This document shows positions 1-9,441 of a stretch of DNA of 64,000 bases, one piece after another. The DNA comes from Phaeobacter sp. J2-8. Lineage in GTDB: Bacteria > Pseudomonadota > Alphaproteobacteria > Rhodobacterales > Rhodobacteraceae. The stretch's first letter is position 1. The number at the start of each line of letters is the position of its first letter. The notes under the pieces are model-generated. The model did no database searches, was not told the origin of the DNA, and saw nothing but the letters and a program-made list of their open reading frames with translations. The translations under genes and the position numbers were made by a program. The DNA is taken from positions 291,074 to 355,073 of the forward strand of contig NZ_JALIEC010000005.1 of NCBI RefSeq assembly GCF_022867865.1. Reading direction: 5' to 3'.

Positions 1-761
1 TATTTGAACACGTCGCGCATCGACATATCGACGAAATCCACCTGCCCCGTAGTCATGATCTCTGTCGTCAGGGCAAGCATGTCCCCAAAGAGCAGACCGT
101 GGCGTTCTGGCGACAGCCGCACGCCTATTGCAAAGTCCTCTCCGCAGGATTTTCTGATTCCGGCAAGGATCTCATGCAGAAGACGGGCGCGATTTTCCGC
201 GGTGCCACCATATTCATCATCGCGGTGATTGAACTGTGGGCTCAAAAACTGGCAGATGACAAAGCCATGCGCGGCGTGGAGTTCAACACTGTCGAACCCC
301 GCCCTGTGGCACCGAACGGCGGCTGCAATGAAATCATCCCGCAGGGCTTTGACAGCCTCAAGGCTCATCGCCTCGGCGCCGGTCTCACGATCAAAGGAGG
401 GCGCTTGCAGAGGCCCGTTGATCAGGTCGCGGGTCGCGCGGCGGCCACCGTGGAACAGCTGGACCGACGCATGACCGCCATGTTGGTGAATGCCGGCGGC
501 CAATCGGGTCAAACCTTCCAGATGTTGATCCCCGAAAACGCCCAATTGACCGGGCCAGGTTTTGCCGACCTCCTGAACATTTGCCGCACAGGTTATGGTA
601 AGACCAAAATTGCCTTCTGCCCGTTTCACCAACCACCTGTATTCGTCATCAGACAGCGTGCCGTCCTCGTTGCTCTGTTGGTTGGTCAGCGGGGCCAGCA
701 TAAAGCCGTTTTTCATTCCTTTACCCTGTTTAAAGGAAATCGGCTTGTTAAGATTGCGCAT
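1..761 (-). CDS. NADH:flavin oxidoreductase, Old Yellow Enzyme family (C-terminus beyond window)
   Basis: This FMN-dependent oxidoreductase of the OYE/2,4-dienoyl-CoA reductase type probably reduces an activated double bond in the cytoplasm. About 253 residues of the N-terminal TIM barrel are visible; the rest lies off the left edge. The start, MRNLNKPISFKQGKGMKNGF, is typical. The active-site segment contains the HAAH histidine pair, followed by a QFLSP..N.R.DEYGG motif that is diagnostic of the family. It lies downstream of, and in the same direction as, the TctCBA importer, so it may act on the imported compound. The substrate is unknown. The family call is firm and the role is inferred. 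Confidence 0.88.
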   Translation of the reverse strand, partial: MRNLNKPISFKQGKGMKNGFMLAPLTNQQSNEDGTLSDDEYRWLVKRAEGNFGLTITCAANVQEVGKTWPGQLGVFGDQHLEGLTRLAAGIHQHGGHASVQLFHGGRRATRDLINGPLQAPSFDRETGAEAMSLEAVKALRDDFIAAAVRCHRAGFDSVELHAAHGFVICQFLSPQFNHRDDEYGGTAENRARLLHEILAGIRKSCGEDFAIGVRLSPERHGLLFGDMLALTTEIMTTGQVDFVDMSMRDVFK

Positions 762-872
762 GTGATCAGATCCACCCGGTTCGGAAATACCCTTTTGACC
801 TGTGTAGCCCCAAGGTGGTCGATCCTCAATCAAAAGCATATGGTCTGACAAAAATTGACCGAATTCACCGCA

Positions 873-896
873 CCCGGCGTTTCAAGATACGCCGGG
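873..896 (-). terminator. Possible hairpin terminator after tctA
   Basis: An 8-bp perfect inverted repeat (CCCGGCGT / ACGCCGGG, 8-nt loop) sits about 57 nt past the tctA stop and before the OYE gene. No T run follows directly; five T's occur about 20 nt further on. It may be a weak terminator or a processing hairpin between the transporter genes and the OYE gene. Confidence 0.35.
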
Positions 897-952
897 CGTG
901 GCCCGATTGCATCAAATTGGCGCGATCACCGGGCGCCACCCGCAACCGCCGC

Positions 953-2473
953 TCATGCGGTCCCGTTGCGCGCCGCCCCACACTTGCCAAAGCACCAGCG
1001 GACAGCCCCCTTGAGCAGACGGCTTTGCAGGGCCAGGGAAAAGACGATCAATGCAAGCAGGATCAGCGCAACCGGCCGGGTCACAAAGGGTTCCAGCGAC
1101 CCACCCGATCCCAAAAGTGCGCGGCGGATGCTGAAATCGGCCATGGTGCCCAGCAAAACGCCAATCACCGCCGGGGCCACGGGATAGCCGAGCTCCTCCA
1201 GCAGATAGACCACAACCCCGAACAGGAACATCAGGTAGACGTTGAACACGTTCAGACCAAGCGCATAAGATCCCAGCACCGCAAGGAAGGCCACCAGCGG
1301 CATCAGCACCTCGACCGGCAGGCGCAGCACCTGCACCGAGGCCCGTGCCATCAGAAGGCCAAGCACCAGAATAAATCCCGACGCCCAAAGCAGCATCGCC
1401 CCCATCTGTGGGATGAAATTCGGCGCTTCAAAAGCCAGCATTGGCCCCGGGCGCACCCCATGCAGGTTCAACGCGCCAAGCAGCATCGCCGCCGGCGGCG
1501 AGCCGGGCACCCCAAGCGTCAGCACCGGGATGATCGCACCACCGATACAGGCATTATTGGCGGTCTCGGCACAGATCACGCCCTTGATGTTGCCCTTGCC
1601 AAAGCTTTCGGGATCGGAATCGAGCTTTTTGCCAGTGTCATAAGACGCCCACGAGGCGATATCCTCGCCCACACCGGGGATCGTGCCGACGCCCACACCG
1701 ATACAGCCAGAGCGCAGAACGCTGCCCTTGTTGCGCCAAAGAAATCCCAGACGGGGCCGCAGGCTGCCGATATGTGGGCGCGCGCCGCCGACGACCTCTC
1801 GGTCCCGCAACACGCGGATGATCTGTGGAATTGCAAAGGCCCCAAGGATGACCGGCACCACCTCGATCCCGCAGGCCAATTCCGGGATTCCCATGGTAAA
1901 CCGCTGATAGCCCTGGATCGTCTCGATCCCGACAGAGGCCAGCATCAGCCCCAGAATACCCGAGATCCAGCCCTTGGCCGGCATGTCCGGCGCGGTGAGT
2001 GACCCGCAGATCAAAACGCCAAAGATCGCGAGCAAAAAGAATTCGACCGATGTGAACAGCAACGCCATGTCAATCAGCAACGGTGACACGAGGATCATCG
2101 CCAGAAGCCCAAAGACCGTTCCAACCACCGATGCAATGGTGGCGGTGGCAATCGCCTCTCCGCCCTGGCCCCGTTGGGCAAGAATGTGACCATCCAGCGC
2201 CGTCGCCGCCCCTGCGGCGGTGCCCGGAATGCCAAGCAGGATGGCAGAATGCGCCGGGCCATAGATCGCCCCGACATAGGCGCCGATCAGCGCAAACATG
2301 GCCAATTCGGTCGAAAGATTGAAGGTAACCGTGCTTAGCAAAGCCACGGCCAAGGTTGCCGTCAGGCCCGGAAGGGCACCGAAAACCATCCCGACAAGAA
2401 CGGAACCGGCCAGCACCAACAGGTTCTGAAAGGAGGCAACGACAAGGATTTGTTCTGCGAAAGAATGTAACAT
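953..2473 (-). CDS. tctA: Tripartite tricarboxylate transporter large permease, TctA family
   Basis: This is the large (about 12-helix) membrane subunit of a TTT secondary importer, which works with a periplasmic TctC receptor to take up carboxylates. The product is 506 residues, the normal family length. It carries the TctA signatures: PGLTATLAVALL near residue 35, LLGIPGTAAGAATALDGH near 75, and GVPGSPPAAMLLGALNLHG in the C-terminal half. I start it at MLHSFAEQ (2473), because the upstream in-frame extension is not hydrophobic. It is the third gene of tctC-tctB-tctA, all on the minus strand. The substrate cannot be read from the sequence; the adjacent enzymes suggest an organic acid or sugar acid. 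Confidence 0.93.
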   Translation of the reverse strand: MLHSFAEQILVVASFQNLLVLAGSVLVGMVFGALPGLTATLAVALLSTVTFNLSTELAMFALIGAYVGAIYGPAHSAILLGIPGTAAGAATALDGHILAQRGQGGEAIATATIASVVGTVFGLLAMILVSPLLIDMALLFTSVEFFLLAIFGVLICGSLTAPDMPAKGWISGILGLMLASVGIETIQGYQRFTMGIPELACGIEVVPVILGAFAIPQIIRVLRDREVVGGARPHIGSLRPRLGFLWRNKGSVLRSGCIGVGVGTIPGVGEDIASWASYDTGKKLDSDPESFGKGNIKGVICAETANNACIGGAIIPVLTLGVPGSPPAAMLLGALNLHGVRPGPMLAFEAPNFIPQMGAMLLWASGFILVLGLLMARASVQVLRLPVEVLMPLVAFLAVLGSYALGLNVFNVYLMFLFGVVVYLLEELGYPVAPAVIGVLLGTMADFSIRRALLGSGGSLEPFVTRPVALILLALIVFSLALQSRLLKGAVRWCFGKCGAARNGTA

Positions 2474-2501
2474 GAAGGTTGGGCGTCCTTTGCGGCGGGC
2501 C

Positions 2502-3029
2502 TCAGGGCACGGGCACGTAGAGATAGGTTGAAAAGACATGCGCGATGCTGACCGGAACGATGACAGAGACCAGCGCAGCGATGGCCGCGCGGCGGGCCAA
2601 TGTCGCGCCAGCCCCCGGCAACCAGAAGACCGCGATCATGACGAAGACAAAGACCACGCTTGCCAGTTGGAAATTCACCCGCCCCAGCGCGCCAAAGATG
2701 TAAAGACCGCTCCAGACAACGATAAAGACAACCCGGTGCACCCGGACGTTCCTTGGCAGGTCCAAGATCCAGGCCATCAACGGTCCGGCGATGTCACGAT
2801 GACCGCCCTCGGCCACGGCGGACACCAGCACCCGCAGGCTGAACAGGATCAGCAATATCCCGAGGATCGCGGGAAAAAGACCGGGCGACAGATACCATTG
2901 TGCCTCTGCACCGGTGCGCGAGGTCTCCCACGGCATCAAGCTGGACTGATAAAGCACCAGCCCCCCAAAGGCGATAAAGAGCAAACAGACGACGAAATCC
3001 GCCTTGCGACGGGCCTGACGCGGCAACAT
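2502..3029 (-). CDS. tctB: Tripartite tricarboxylate transporter small permease, TctB family
   Basis: This is the small four-helix membrane subunit that pairs with TctA. The product is 175 residues. Hydrophobic stretches begin at FVVCLLFIAFGGLVLYQSS, WYLSPGLFPAILGILLILFS, VVFIVVWSGLYIFGA and FVFVMIAVFWL, the usual TctB topology. I chose the ATG at 3029 because AGGAG lies 6 nt upstream; the longer in-frame start at 3065 has no such site. The gene sits 28 nt upstream of tctA and 69 nt downstream of tctC, so the three are almost certainly co-transcribed. TctB proteins diverge quickly, so position and topology carry most of the weight. Confidence 0.87.
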   Translation of the reverse strand: MLPRQARRKADFVVCLLFIAFGGLVLYQSSLMPWETSRTGAEAQWYLSPGLFPAILGILLILFSLRVLVSAVAEGGHRDIAGPLMAWILDLPRNVRVHRVVFIVVWSGLYIFGALGRVNFQLASVVFVFVMIAVFWLPGAGATLARRAAIAALVSVIVPVSIAHVFSTYLYVPVP

Positions 3030-3098
3030 GGCATTCTCCTGTGATGTAACAAGAGACCGGCACATGTCGGTGCCGGTCCGCAGGTGCGAAGGGAGGGA

Positions 3099-4109
3099 TC
3101 AGGCGTCAGGTGCCAGAATACCAAGCTCTGCCGGGTCGGTCGCGGCGATGCCCAATTCGTGCAGCTTGTAGCTCATCGCGCGCTCCATCGCGTCCAGTTC
3201 CGCCTCGGCCTCCGGGCCATAGGCCCCGGACAAGGCCATATAGCGTTCGTTCGCCAGGCTCTGGATCTTCGGGGCCTTCATCGCCTTTTCAAAGGCCGCA
3301 TCGATCTTGGCGGTGACCTCTTCCGGCAGATCCTTGGGAACCGCCATGCCCAGCCACTGGCGCGCCGGGATCTTCTGGATGTCGGGATAGGTCACGCCCG
3401 CCGCCGGGATCGGATCCATATCGCCAAGCTGATAGGGCTGCATTTCAATCATCGCCAATGGCCGGAACTTGCCCGCCTTGATGTATTCGGCCTGCTCGGA
3501 CACGCTCGACACCACGGCATCGACTTCGCCGGTCAAGGCACCGACCTGCGCCGGTGCGCTGCCCTCAAAGGGGATATAATTGAACTCGGCCTGTGCGCCC
3601 TGCCCCAAGGAGAGCGCCTTCATGTGCCAGACACAGCCAAGGGCGCAATGGCCGATCTTGACGCTGCCGGGGTTTTCCTTTGATGCGGTGATAAGTTCGT
3701 CAAGGGTTTCATATTTCGAATTCGCATTGACGCTGATCACGCCCGGCGAGCCCCCGACGATGTACCAGCGCCAGTCCTGTGTGCCGGTCTGGTGGTATTC
3801 CAGCACCTTGGCCACCTGCATGCCCTCGGACGCGCCCAGCCATGCGTAACCGTCATGCGGCTGGCTCCAGACCTGGTTCATCGCAACACCGCCGCCGCCG
3901 CCGGTGCGGTTAACCACGTTGATGCGGCCGCCAAGTTGCTCTTGCATCGCCTCTGCGAGATAGCGGTTGGTGGTGTCGGTGCCACCACCGGCCGACGCCC
4001 AGACCGAAACCTCGATTGGTCGGCTTGGGAAATCCTCTGCCAAGACCGTGGATGCGGACAAAGCCAGCGCCAGCGCGCCAAGTCCGAGTGCTGTTGTTGT
4101 TCTGTTCAT
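3099..4109 (-). CDS. tctC: Tripartite tricarboxylate transporter substrate-binding protein, TctC (Bug) family
   Basis: This is the periplasmic receptor of the TTT importer. Its 336 residues begin with a Sec signal peptide (MNRTTTALGLGALALALSAS, cleavage near VLA-ED). The typical Bug start of the mature protein, FPSRPIEVSVWASAGGGTDTTNR, follows, with the VVNRTGGGGGVA loop around residue 66. A strong GGGAGG ribosome site lies 7 nt before the ATG. It is the first gene of the operon and faces a roughly 0.7-kb divergent promoter region. The ligand is unknown; Bug receptors bind di- and tricarboxylates or similar small organic acids. Confidence 0.93.
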   Translation of the reverse strand: MNRTTTALGLGALALALSASTVLAEDFPSRPIEVSVWASAGGGTDTTNRYLAEAMQEQLGGRINVVNRTGGGGGVAMNQVWSQPHDGYAWLGASEGMQVAKVLEYHQTGTQDWRWYIVGGSPGVISVNANSKYETLDELITASKENPGSVKIGHCALGCVWHMKALSLGQGAQAEFNYIPFEGSAPAQVGALTGEVDAVVSSVSEQAEYIKAGKFRPLAMIEMQPYQLGDMDPIPAAGVTYPDIQKIPARQWLGMAVPKDLPEEVTAKIDAAFEKAMKAPKIQSLANERYMALSGAYGPEAEAELDAMERAMSYKLHELGIAATDPAELGILAPDA

Positions 4110-4816
4110 GCGTACCTCCCGTACATACGTTTAAAGCCCCGCGCCGAAGGGTCCGGCCGGGCATTCCGCCGCCCGAATACGGGACGGTCGAAATTTTGGT
4201 GCAGTGTGGTGCAGTTCTCCTCGACCAACAGCGTAATAGCTCACATAGCCGTATGTCAAACTACATTATGATATTGAATTCAGAAAGGTCGGACGAGGGC
4301 GATCCAACAAGGAAGGCAGAAACAAGTCGTTGTTTTCATTAACCTTACAAAGAGACTGACCGCCCTCAGGCCACCACCAACCGCAAACACAAAGGGGCTT
4401 TTCGGGGTTAATCCGACAATTTTCGGGATGCTTTGGCGATATTTCTGGACGATTCTCGGCAACTCGGGATCTAGCGGGCCAGAAATGCCGAATCGGACCT
4501 CATATGGCCCATTACCCACCCCAAGACCCGCCGAAACCGTGTCTATATCCCAGGAGAAGACGACGCCCTGCTCAAGCTCACCGGCGACGACACCACCTGC
4601 GCGCCCCGCCACGGGGCCTCCTCACCCCCGAACCCCATACATATTAATGCCCGCATACCCGTTGGGGTCATATTCCCACACCTTTGGCCCACAAGTGGCA
4701 AGCCAACCCCGGCTTATCCCACGGTCCAATCCCAAATTATGAAGTTATATCCAGCATTATGGATTGACGCCCGGCATTGCGGGATGCTAGCAATTCATCA
4801 GGAAAGGGAGGATGGG
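4110..4816. promoter_or_regulatory. Divergent intergenic region between tctCBA and the Gfo/SDR/TPP operon
   Basis: These 707 nt hold no gene I can support. The part nearest tctC is AT-rich and is the likely site of the divergent promoters. The middle reads open in short frames but matches nothing I recognise and has no ribosome sites. A regulator such as the nearby IclR protein could bind here; no clear palindrome was found. Confidence 0.4.
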
Positions 4817-5872
4817 ATGTCAAAGCTAAAGATCGTCACGGTCGGCGCCGGATACTTCAGCCACCACCATTATGACGCATGGTCCCGAATTCCCGAGGTG
4901 GAGGTCGCTGGCATTGCTTATGCAAAAGACAGGGCCAAAGCGCAGAAGGTTGCGGACACCTATGAAATTGCGGTGGTGTCCGATGATCTTGAGGGGCTGC
5001 TCGACACCGTTCAGCCCGACATCCTTGACATTATATCCCCGCCCGACACCCACCTGCCCTTTGCGCAACTGGCCAAACAGCGCGGCATTCATGCGATTTC
5101 GCAAAAGCCGATGGCCACCGACCTGGATCAAGCCCGGGCGATGGCGACACTGGCGCGCCAACCCGGCTCCAGCCTCATCATTCATGACAACTGGCGGTTC
5201 AAACCGTGGTTTCGTGAAATCGCCCGGCTTCTGGACGGGGGGGCCATTGGCCCGCTGTACAATGTCACCTTCAGAATGCGGCCCGGCGACGGCCAGGGGC
5301 CGAATGCCTATCTCGACCGCCAGCCCTATTTTCAGAAAATGCCCCGGTTCCTGCTGCATGAAACCGGCGTGCATATGATTGATGTGTTCCGTTTCCTGTT
5401 CGGAGAGGTGCATGCGGTCACCGCCACACTGCGCCGGTTGAACCCGGCCATCGCAGGCGAGGATGCGGGCTATGTCATGTTCGAATTCAATTCCGGGCTT
5501 GCCGGGCTGTTGGATGGCAATCGTCTTGTCGATCACGAGGCCGACAATACCCGTCTGACGGTCGGCGAAATGCTGATCGAGGGTGCAGAGGGCCAGATCC
5601 GGCTGGACGGGCGGGCACGGATTTTCATCCGCCCGAATGGCGGCAGCTTTGCCCAGCACAGCTATCAATGGGCCAACCGCGGCTATGCCGGCGACTGCGT
5701 GCACGCGCTGCAGCGGCATGTGGTCGACTATCTGACCACGGGCACGGCGGTCGAAAACACCGCCGACGCGTATCTGCAAAGCATGTTGATAGAAGAGGCA
5801 TGTTACCGGTCCGACAGCCTACGACAGACCGTCGATATCGAAACAATCATACAAGAGACGCACGCGGCCTGA
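4817..5872 (+). CDS. Gfo/Idh/MocA family NAD(P)-dependent oxidoreductase
   Basis: This cytoplasmic dehydrogenase probably oxidises a hydroxyl of a sugar, sugar acid or cyclitol. The product is 351 residues. The N-terminal Rossmann fold begins LKIVTVGAGYFSHHHYDAW; the usual EKP motif appears as QKP (near residue 100); and the C-terminal alpha/beta domain has HETGVHMIDVFRFLFG with the expected active-site histidine. I chose the ATG at 4817, preceded by GGGAGG at good spacing, over an upstream in-frame ATG at 4739. It is the first gene of an operon running to the aldehyde dehydrogenase. The substrate is unknown. Confidence 0.9.
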   Translation: MSKLKIVTVGAGYFSHHHYDAWSRIPEVEVAGIAYAKDRAKAQKVADTYEIAVVSDDLEGLLDTVQPDILDIISPPDTHLPFAQLAKQRGIHAISQKPMATDLDQARAMATLARQPGSSLIIHDNWRFKPWFREIARLLDGGAIGPLYNVTFRMRPGDGQGPNAYLDRQPYFQKMPRFLLHETGVHMIDVFRFLFGEVHAVTATLRRLNPAIAGEDAGYVMFEFNSGLAGLLDGNRLVDHEADNTRLTVGEMLIEGAEGQIRLDGRARIFIRPNGGSFAQHSYQWANRGYAGDCVHALQRHVVDYLTTGTAVENTADAYLQSMLIEEACYRSDSLRQTVDIETIIQETHAA

Positions 5873-5897
5873 TCCGCGGCAATAAGGGAGAGGAAAC

Positions 5898-6770
5898 ATG
5901 ACCGACAAGATCTTGGTAACCGGCGGCGCCGGCCGTCTGGGATGGCACGTCGTCGAAGAGATGAAGACTGGCGCCGAGCTGACCGTTCTGGACATCTGCG
6001 CGCCAAGACAGGACCTGCCCTACATCGAGGGTTCGGTTCTGGACTTTGAATTGCTGCAGAAAAGCTTTCAGGGTCAGGACGTGGTTGTGCATCTTGCCGC
6101 CATCCCGAACCCGCGCACCGCCCCCGCCGACGTGACATTTCAAACCAACGTCCAGGGCACCTGGAACGTGCTTCAGGCCGCCGAGGAGGCCGGGGTGCGC
6201 CGGGTTGTCGTGATCTCCAGCGATGCGGCGACGGGGCTGCACTACAACCCCGAAAACTGGCAGCCGCAATATGTGCCAGTCGACGAAAAACACCCGCTGC
6301 GGCCCACGGATTTCTATAGCCTCAGCAAAGAGGTAACCGAGGTGGTGTGCCGTTCCTATGCCTTGCGCGGCAAGACCGAAATCGTGGTGATCCGCCCCAC
6401 ACATATCGTGTTCGAATTTGAATACCCGGAATTGCATGATCGGGGGGCCGATCTCGAGAACTATCATTTCTGGACCTATGTGTCGCCCTGGGACGTGGCG
6501 CAGGGCATCGAAAAGGCCGCAAAGGTGCCCGGCATCAACGGAGAGATCTTCTTTATCTCGGCCGAAGATTCACTGGGCGATGAGCCGCTGCTTGATCGGG
6601 TGCGCAAACGCTGGGGCATCACGGGCGACGCGGTGCACAAGCCCGAAGTCTATGCCGCCAACCCGACGGCAAGCCTGCTCGACATCTCTGCGGCGCGCGA
6701 AAAGCTTGGTTATGCGCCGCGCGTGAATTGGCGCGACATGGTCGCCAAAGTCGCGGCCACCGCCGAATAA
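5898..6770 (+). CDS. NAD-dependent epimerase/dehydratase (extended SDR)
   Basis: This cytoplasmic extended short-chain dehydrogenase/reductase has 290 residues. The nucleotide-binding motif GGAGRLG is at residues 9-15 and LAAIPNPR near 67. The catalytic set is visible as S107/S108, Y140 and K144 (FYSLSKEV). Such enzymes oxidise, epimerise or dehydrate sugars and uronates; sequence reading does not decide which. It follows the Gfo-type enzyme after 25 nt, with a GGGAGAGG-like ribosome site, and precedes a sugar-isomerase-like gene by 27 nt. The context fits stepwise oxidation of one polyhydroxylated substrate. Confidence 0.9.
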   Translation: MTDKILVTGGAGRLGWHVVEEMKTGAELTVLDICAPRQDLPYIEGSVLDFELLQKSFQGQDVVVHLAAIPNPRTAPADVTFQTNVQGTWNVLQAAEEAGVRRVVVISSDAATGLHYNPENWQPQYVPVDEKHPLRPTDFYSLSKEVTEVVCRSYALRGKTEIVVIRPTHIVFEFEYPELHDRGADLENYHFWTYVSPWDVAQGIEKAAKVPGINGEIFFISAEDSLGDEPLLDRVRKRWGITGDAVHKPEVYAANPTASLLDISAAREKLGYAPRVNWRDMVAKVAATAE

Positions 6771-6797
6771 GTCCCTGATTTCCTGAGAGGAACTGAA

Positions 6798-7661
6798 ATG
6801 TCCACCGCCGACTACGGCCTGAATCTTTATGCCTATACCTTCGATTACACCGCAGCCGAAGCCGTGCGCGAAGCCGCCGCAATGGGCTTTCCCGGGGTAG
6901 AACTGATGATGTTCCCCGGCCATCTGTGGCCGCCGGAAATGGGCGCGCCAGAGCGCCGCGCGCTGCGCGATGCGCTGGCAGACACCGGCACGCAGGTGAT
7001 TTCGATCAACCAACCCAACCTTGACGTGAACCTGACCGCCGCCTCGCCCGAGGCCCGCGACTACAGCTTTTTGACCGTCCAGCGGATGATCGAAACCGCA
7101 GGCGAATTCGGCGGCAAATATGTCATCGTCGGCCCCGGCAAGATCAACCCGCTGATGCCCATGGCGGAACAGGAACGGCTGGGCCATTTCCACCGTGCGC
7201 TGGACCGGCTGATCCCCATTGCGCGGGGCCATGGGGTTCAGGTGCTGGGCGAAAACATGCCCTTCGCCTTTTTGCCCGATACCGAAACGCTGGTGTCGGC
7301 CATCGCGGGCTACACCGCAACCGAGGTCGGCGTGATCTATGACGTGGCCAATGGTCATTTCATCGCGGAACCGCTGCGGCCCGCGCTGGATCGGATCGGC
7401 GACCGGCTGAAACTGGTTCATGCGTCGGATACGGGCCGCGAGGTCTATAAACACGATCCCATCGGACGCGGCGACATGGATTGGACAACACTGGGGCAAG
7501 AGCTGATTGATTTTGGCTGGTCGCATCCCCCGGTGCTCGAAATCATCGGCCTGTCCGAGGATCTGACCGCCGAAATCAAGGACAGCAGCGCCAGACTGGA
7601 TGCTGCTGGCTGGGACCGCATTGCCAAGAAACGGCACACAAAAGGGAGGAGCGCGGCATGA
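6798..7661 (+). CDS. Sugar phosphate isomerase/epimerase family protein (TIM barrel)
   Basis: This 287-residue xylose-isomerase-like (AP endonuclease 2) TIM-barrel protein resembles hydroxypyruvate isomerase and inosose dehydratase/isomerase. Metal-ligand positions typical of the fold are visible at GENMPFAF (glutamate), VIYDVANGHF, KLVHASDTGREVYKHDPIGRG (His/Asp cluster) and PPVLEIIG (glutamate). A ribosome site GAGAGGA precedes the ATG. The last four bases overlap the start of the TPP-enzyme gene, indicating coupled translation. It probably isomerises, epimerises or dehydrates an intermediate of the same pathway; the exact reaction is unknown. Confidence 0.87.
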   Translation: MSTADYGLNLYAYTFDYTAAEAVREAAAMGFPGVELMMFPGHLWPPEMGAPERRALRDALADTGTQVISINQPNLDVNLTAASPEARDYSFLTVQRMIETAGEFGGKYVIVGPGKINPLMPMAEQERLGHFHRALDRLIPIARGHGVQVLGENMPFAFLPDTETLVSAIAGYTATEVGVIYDVANGHFIAEPLRPALDRIGDRLKLVHASDTGREVYKHDPIGRGDMDWTTLGQELIDFGWSHPPVLEIIGLSEDLTAEIKDSSARLDAAGWDRIAKKRHTKGRSAA

Positions 7662-9441
7662 AGCGCAGAAAGGGAGCCGACGTCATCGCCGATGTCCTGA
7701 TTCAGGAAGAGGTGCCGTATGTTTTCGGCATCTGTGGCCATGGCAATGTCGGCATGATCGACGCGCTGCACGAGCGGCAGGACAAGATCAAATTCATCTC
7801 GCCACGGCACGAACAGACCGCCGGGCACATGGCAGACGCCTATTACCGGGTGGCGCATAAACCGGTGGCGACGCTGACCTCCTGTGGGCCCGGCTCGGCC
7901 AATATGCCGATGTCACTTGCCTGCGCCCAGGCGGATAGTTCGGCGTTTCTGGCCATCACCGCCAACGTCCCGACATCACAGTTCAACCGCGCGCCGTTTC
8001 AGGAAAGCTACCAGCATTTTCAGGCAGATTTCCCCTCGGTCGTGCGGCCCTATGTAAAGCGCAGCTTTCAGCCGTCGCGCGTCGATATGCTGCCGACCGC
8101 GATGCGACAGGCGATGCATATGATGACCTCGGGCCGCCCCGGCCCCGTGCATCTGGATGTGCCCTACAATGTCTTTCAGGAACAAGACATGGTCGAGCTG
8201 CCCGCGCCGCGATCGCTAAGCCCGATCAATCGCACCGGTGGATCGCCCGAGGATATTGCCCGCGCCGCTGACATGCTGTTGGGGGCGGAACGCCCGCTGA
8301 TCTTTATCGGCCATGGCGTTACCATTTCCGAGGCCAGCGTCGAACTGACCGAGCTGGTCAATCGGCTGGGCATTGCGGTTGCCATGTCGCCCAACGGTAT
8401 GGGCACTCTGGACATGCAGCACCCGCTGAGCCTTGGCTTTATTGGTCGCAACGGCACCCATGCCGCGAATGAGGCCGGTCGGCGCTGTGATGTGCTGCTG
8501 ACGCTGGGGGCGCGCTTTGACGACCGGTCGTCAAGCTCGTGGAAACAAGGTTACAGCTGGAACATTCCCCCACCCGTCTGATCCATGTCGACATCGACGT
8601 GAATGAGATCGGCCGCAATTATGACCCGACGCTGGGGGTCTGTGCCGACATCCGTACCTTCCTGCGTCAGCTTCTGGCCGAGATCGAACGCCGTGGCGGC
8701 GCGACAGAGGCGCGTGCCACGGGCGAGCCTTGGCGGCAAAGGATTGCCGCATGGAAAGCCCAGTGGGAGGCCCATATTGCGCCCGCCTTTGCCGCCGATA
8801 CCGCGCCCATGCGCCCGGAACGGGTGGTGAAGGAAGTTCAGGGTGTGCTGCCCGAGGATGCGATCCTGGTGTGTGACAGTGGCGTGCACCACAATTGGTT
8901 CATGCAATACTGGCAGGCCCGGCGCCCGCAACGGATGCTCAACACCTGGGGCTTTTCGGCCATGGGCTTTGGCGTCAGCGGCGCGCTTGGGGCCAAGCTG
9001 GCCGCGCCAAACAGCCCGGTGGTCGCGGTTGTCGGTGACGGCGGTTTCACCATGACACCGCATGTCTTGTGCACGGCGGTGGAATACAACATCCCCGTCG
9101 TCTGGGTGATCTGGAACAACTATGCCTGGGGGGCGATCCGCGATCTGCAACTGGGACCGTTCGAAGGCCGGGAATTGAACACCAGCTTCACCACCGCCGA
9201 CAATTCCCAGCCCTATAACCCGGACTTCAGCGCCATGGCCCGGGCGCATGGGATCGACGGGGTCAAAGTATCGAATGCGGCCGATTTCGGCGCTGCCCTG
9301 CAAATGGCCATTGCCGCGAACAAACCCTTTGTCATCGACGCCGAAGTCGATGTGAACGTGAAACCCACCTCGGTCGGGACATGGGAACTGCCGCCGTTGC
9401 GGCACCCGGAACCGGCCTTTGGGGCCCCATGGAGACCATGA
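7658..9441 (+). CDS. Thiamine-diphosphate-dependent enzyme, acetolactate synthase large-subunit-like; frameshifted
   Basis: This TPP enzyme has the three-domain plan of acetolactate synthase/benzoylformate decarboxylase and would make or break a C-C bond next to a carbonyl. The N-terminal Pyr domain has the activating glutamate E52 (SPRHEQTAGHMADAYY). The C-terminal domain has the GDGG...WNNYAWG TPP-binding motif. The reading frame breaks at 8567-8571, where five C's occur. Adding one C restores NIPPTRLIHVDID, and the corrected gene is exactly 595 codons. No FAD-type features or small subunit are present nearby, so biosynthetic acetolactate synthase is unlikely. It is probably intact in vivo and a lyase, decarboxylase or hydrolase (IolD-like) of the operon's pathway. 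Confidence 0.83.

Noticed and set aside
815..2002. Long plus-strand open frame opposite tctA
   Set aside because: It is antisense to a clear TctA permease; its composition (Arg/His/Gln/Asp-rich, no motifs) is that of a shadow frame.
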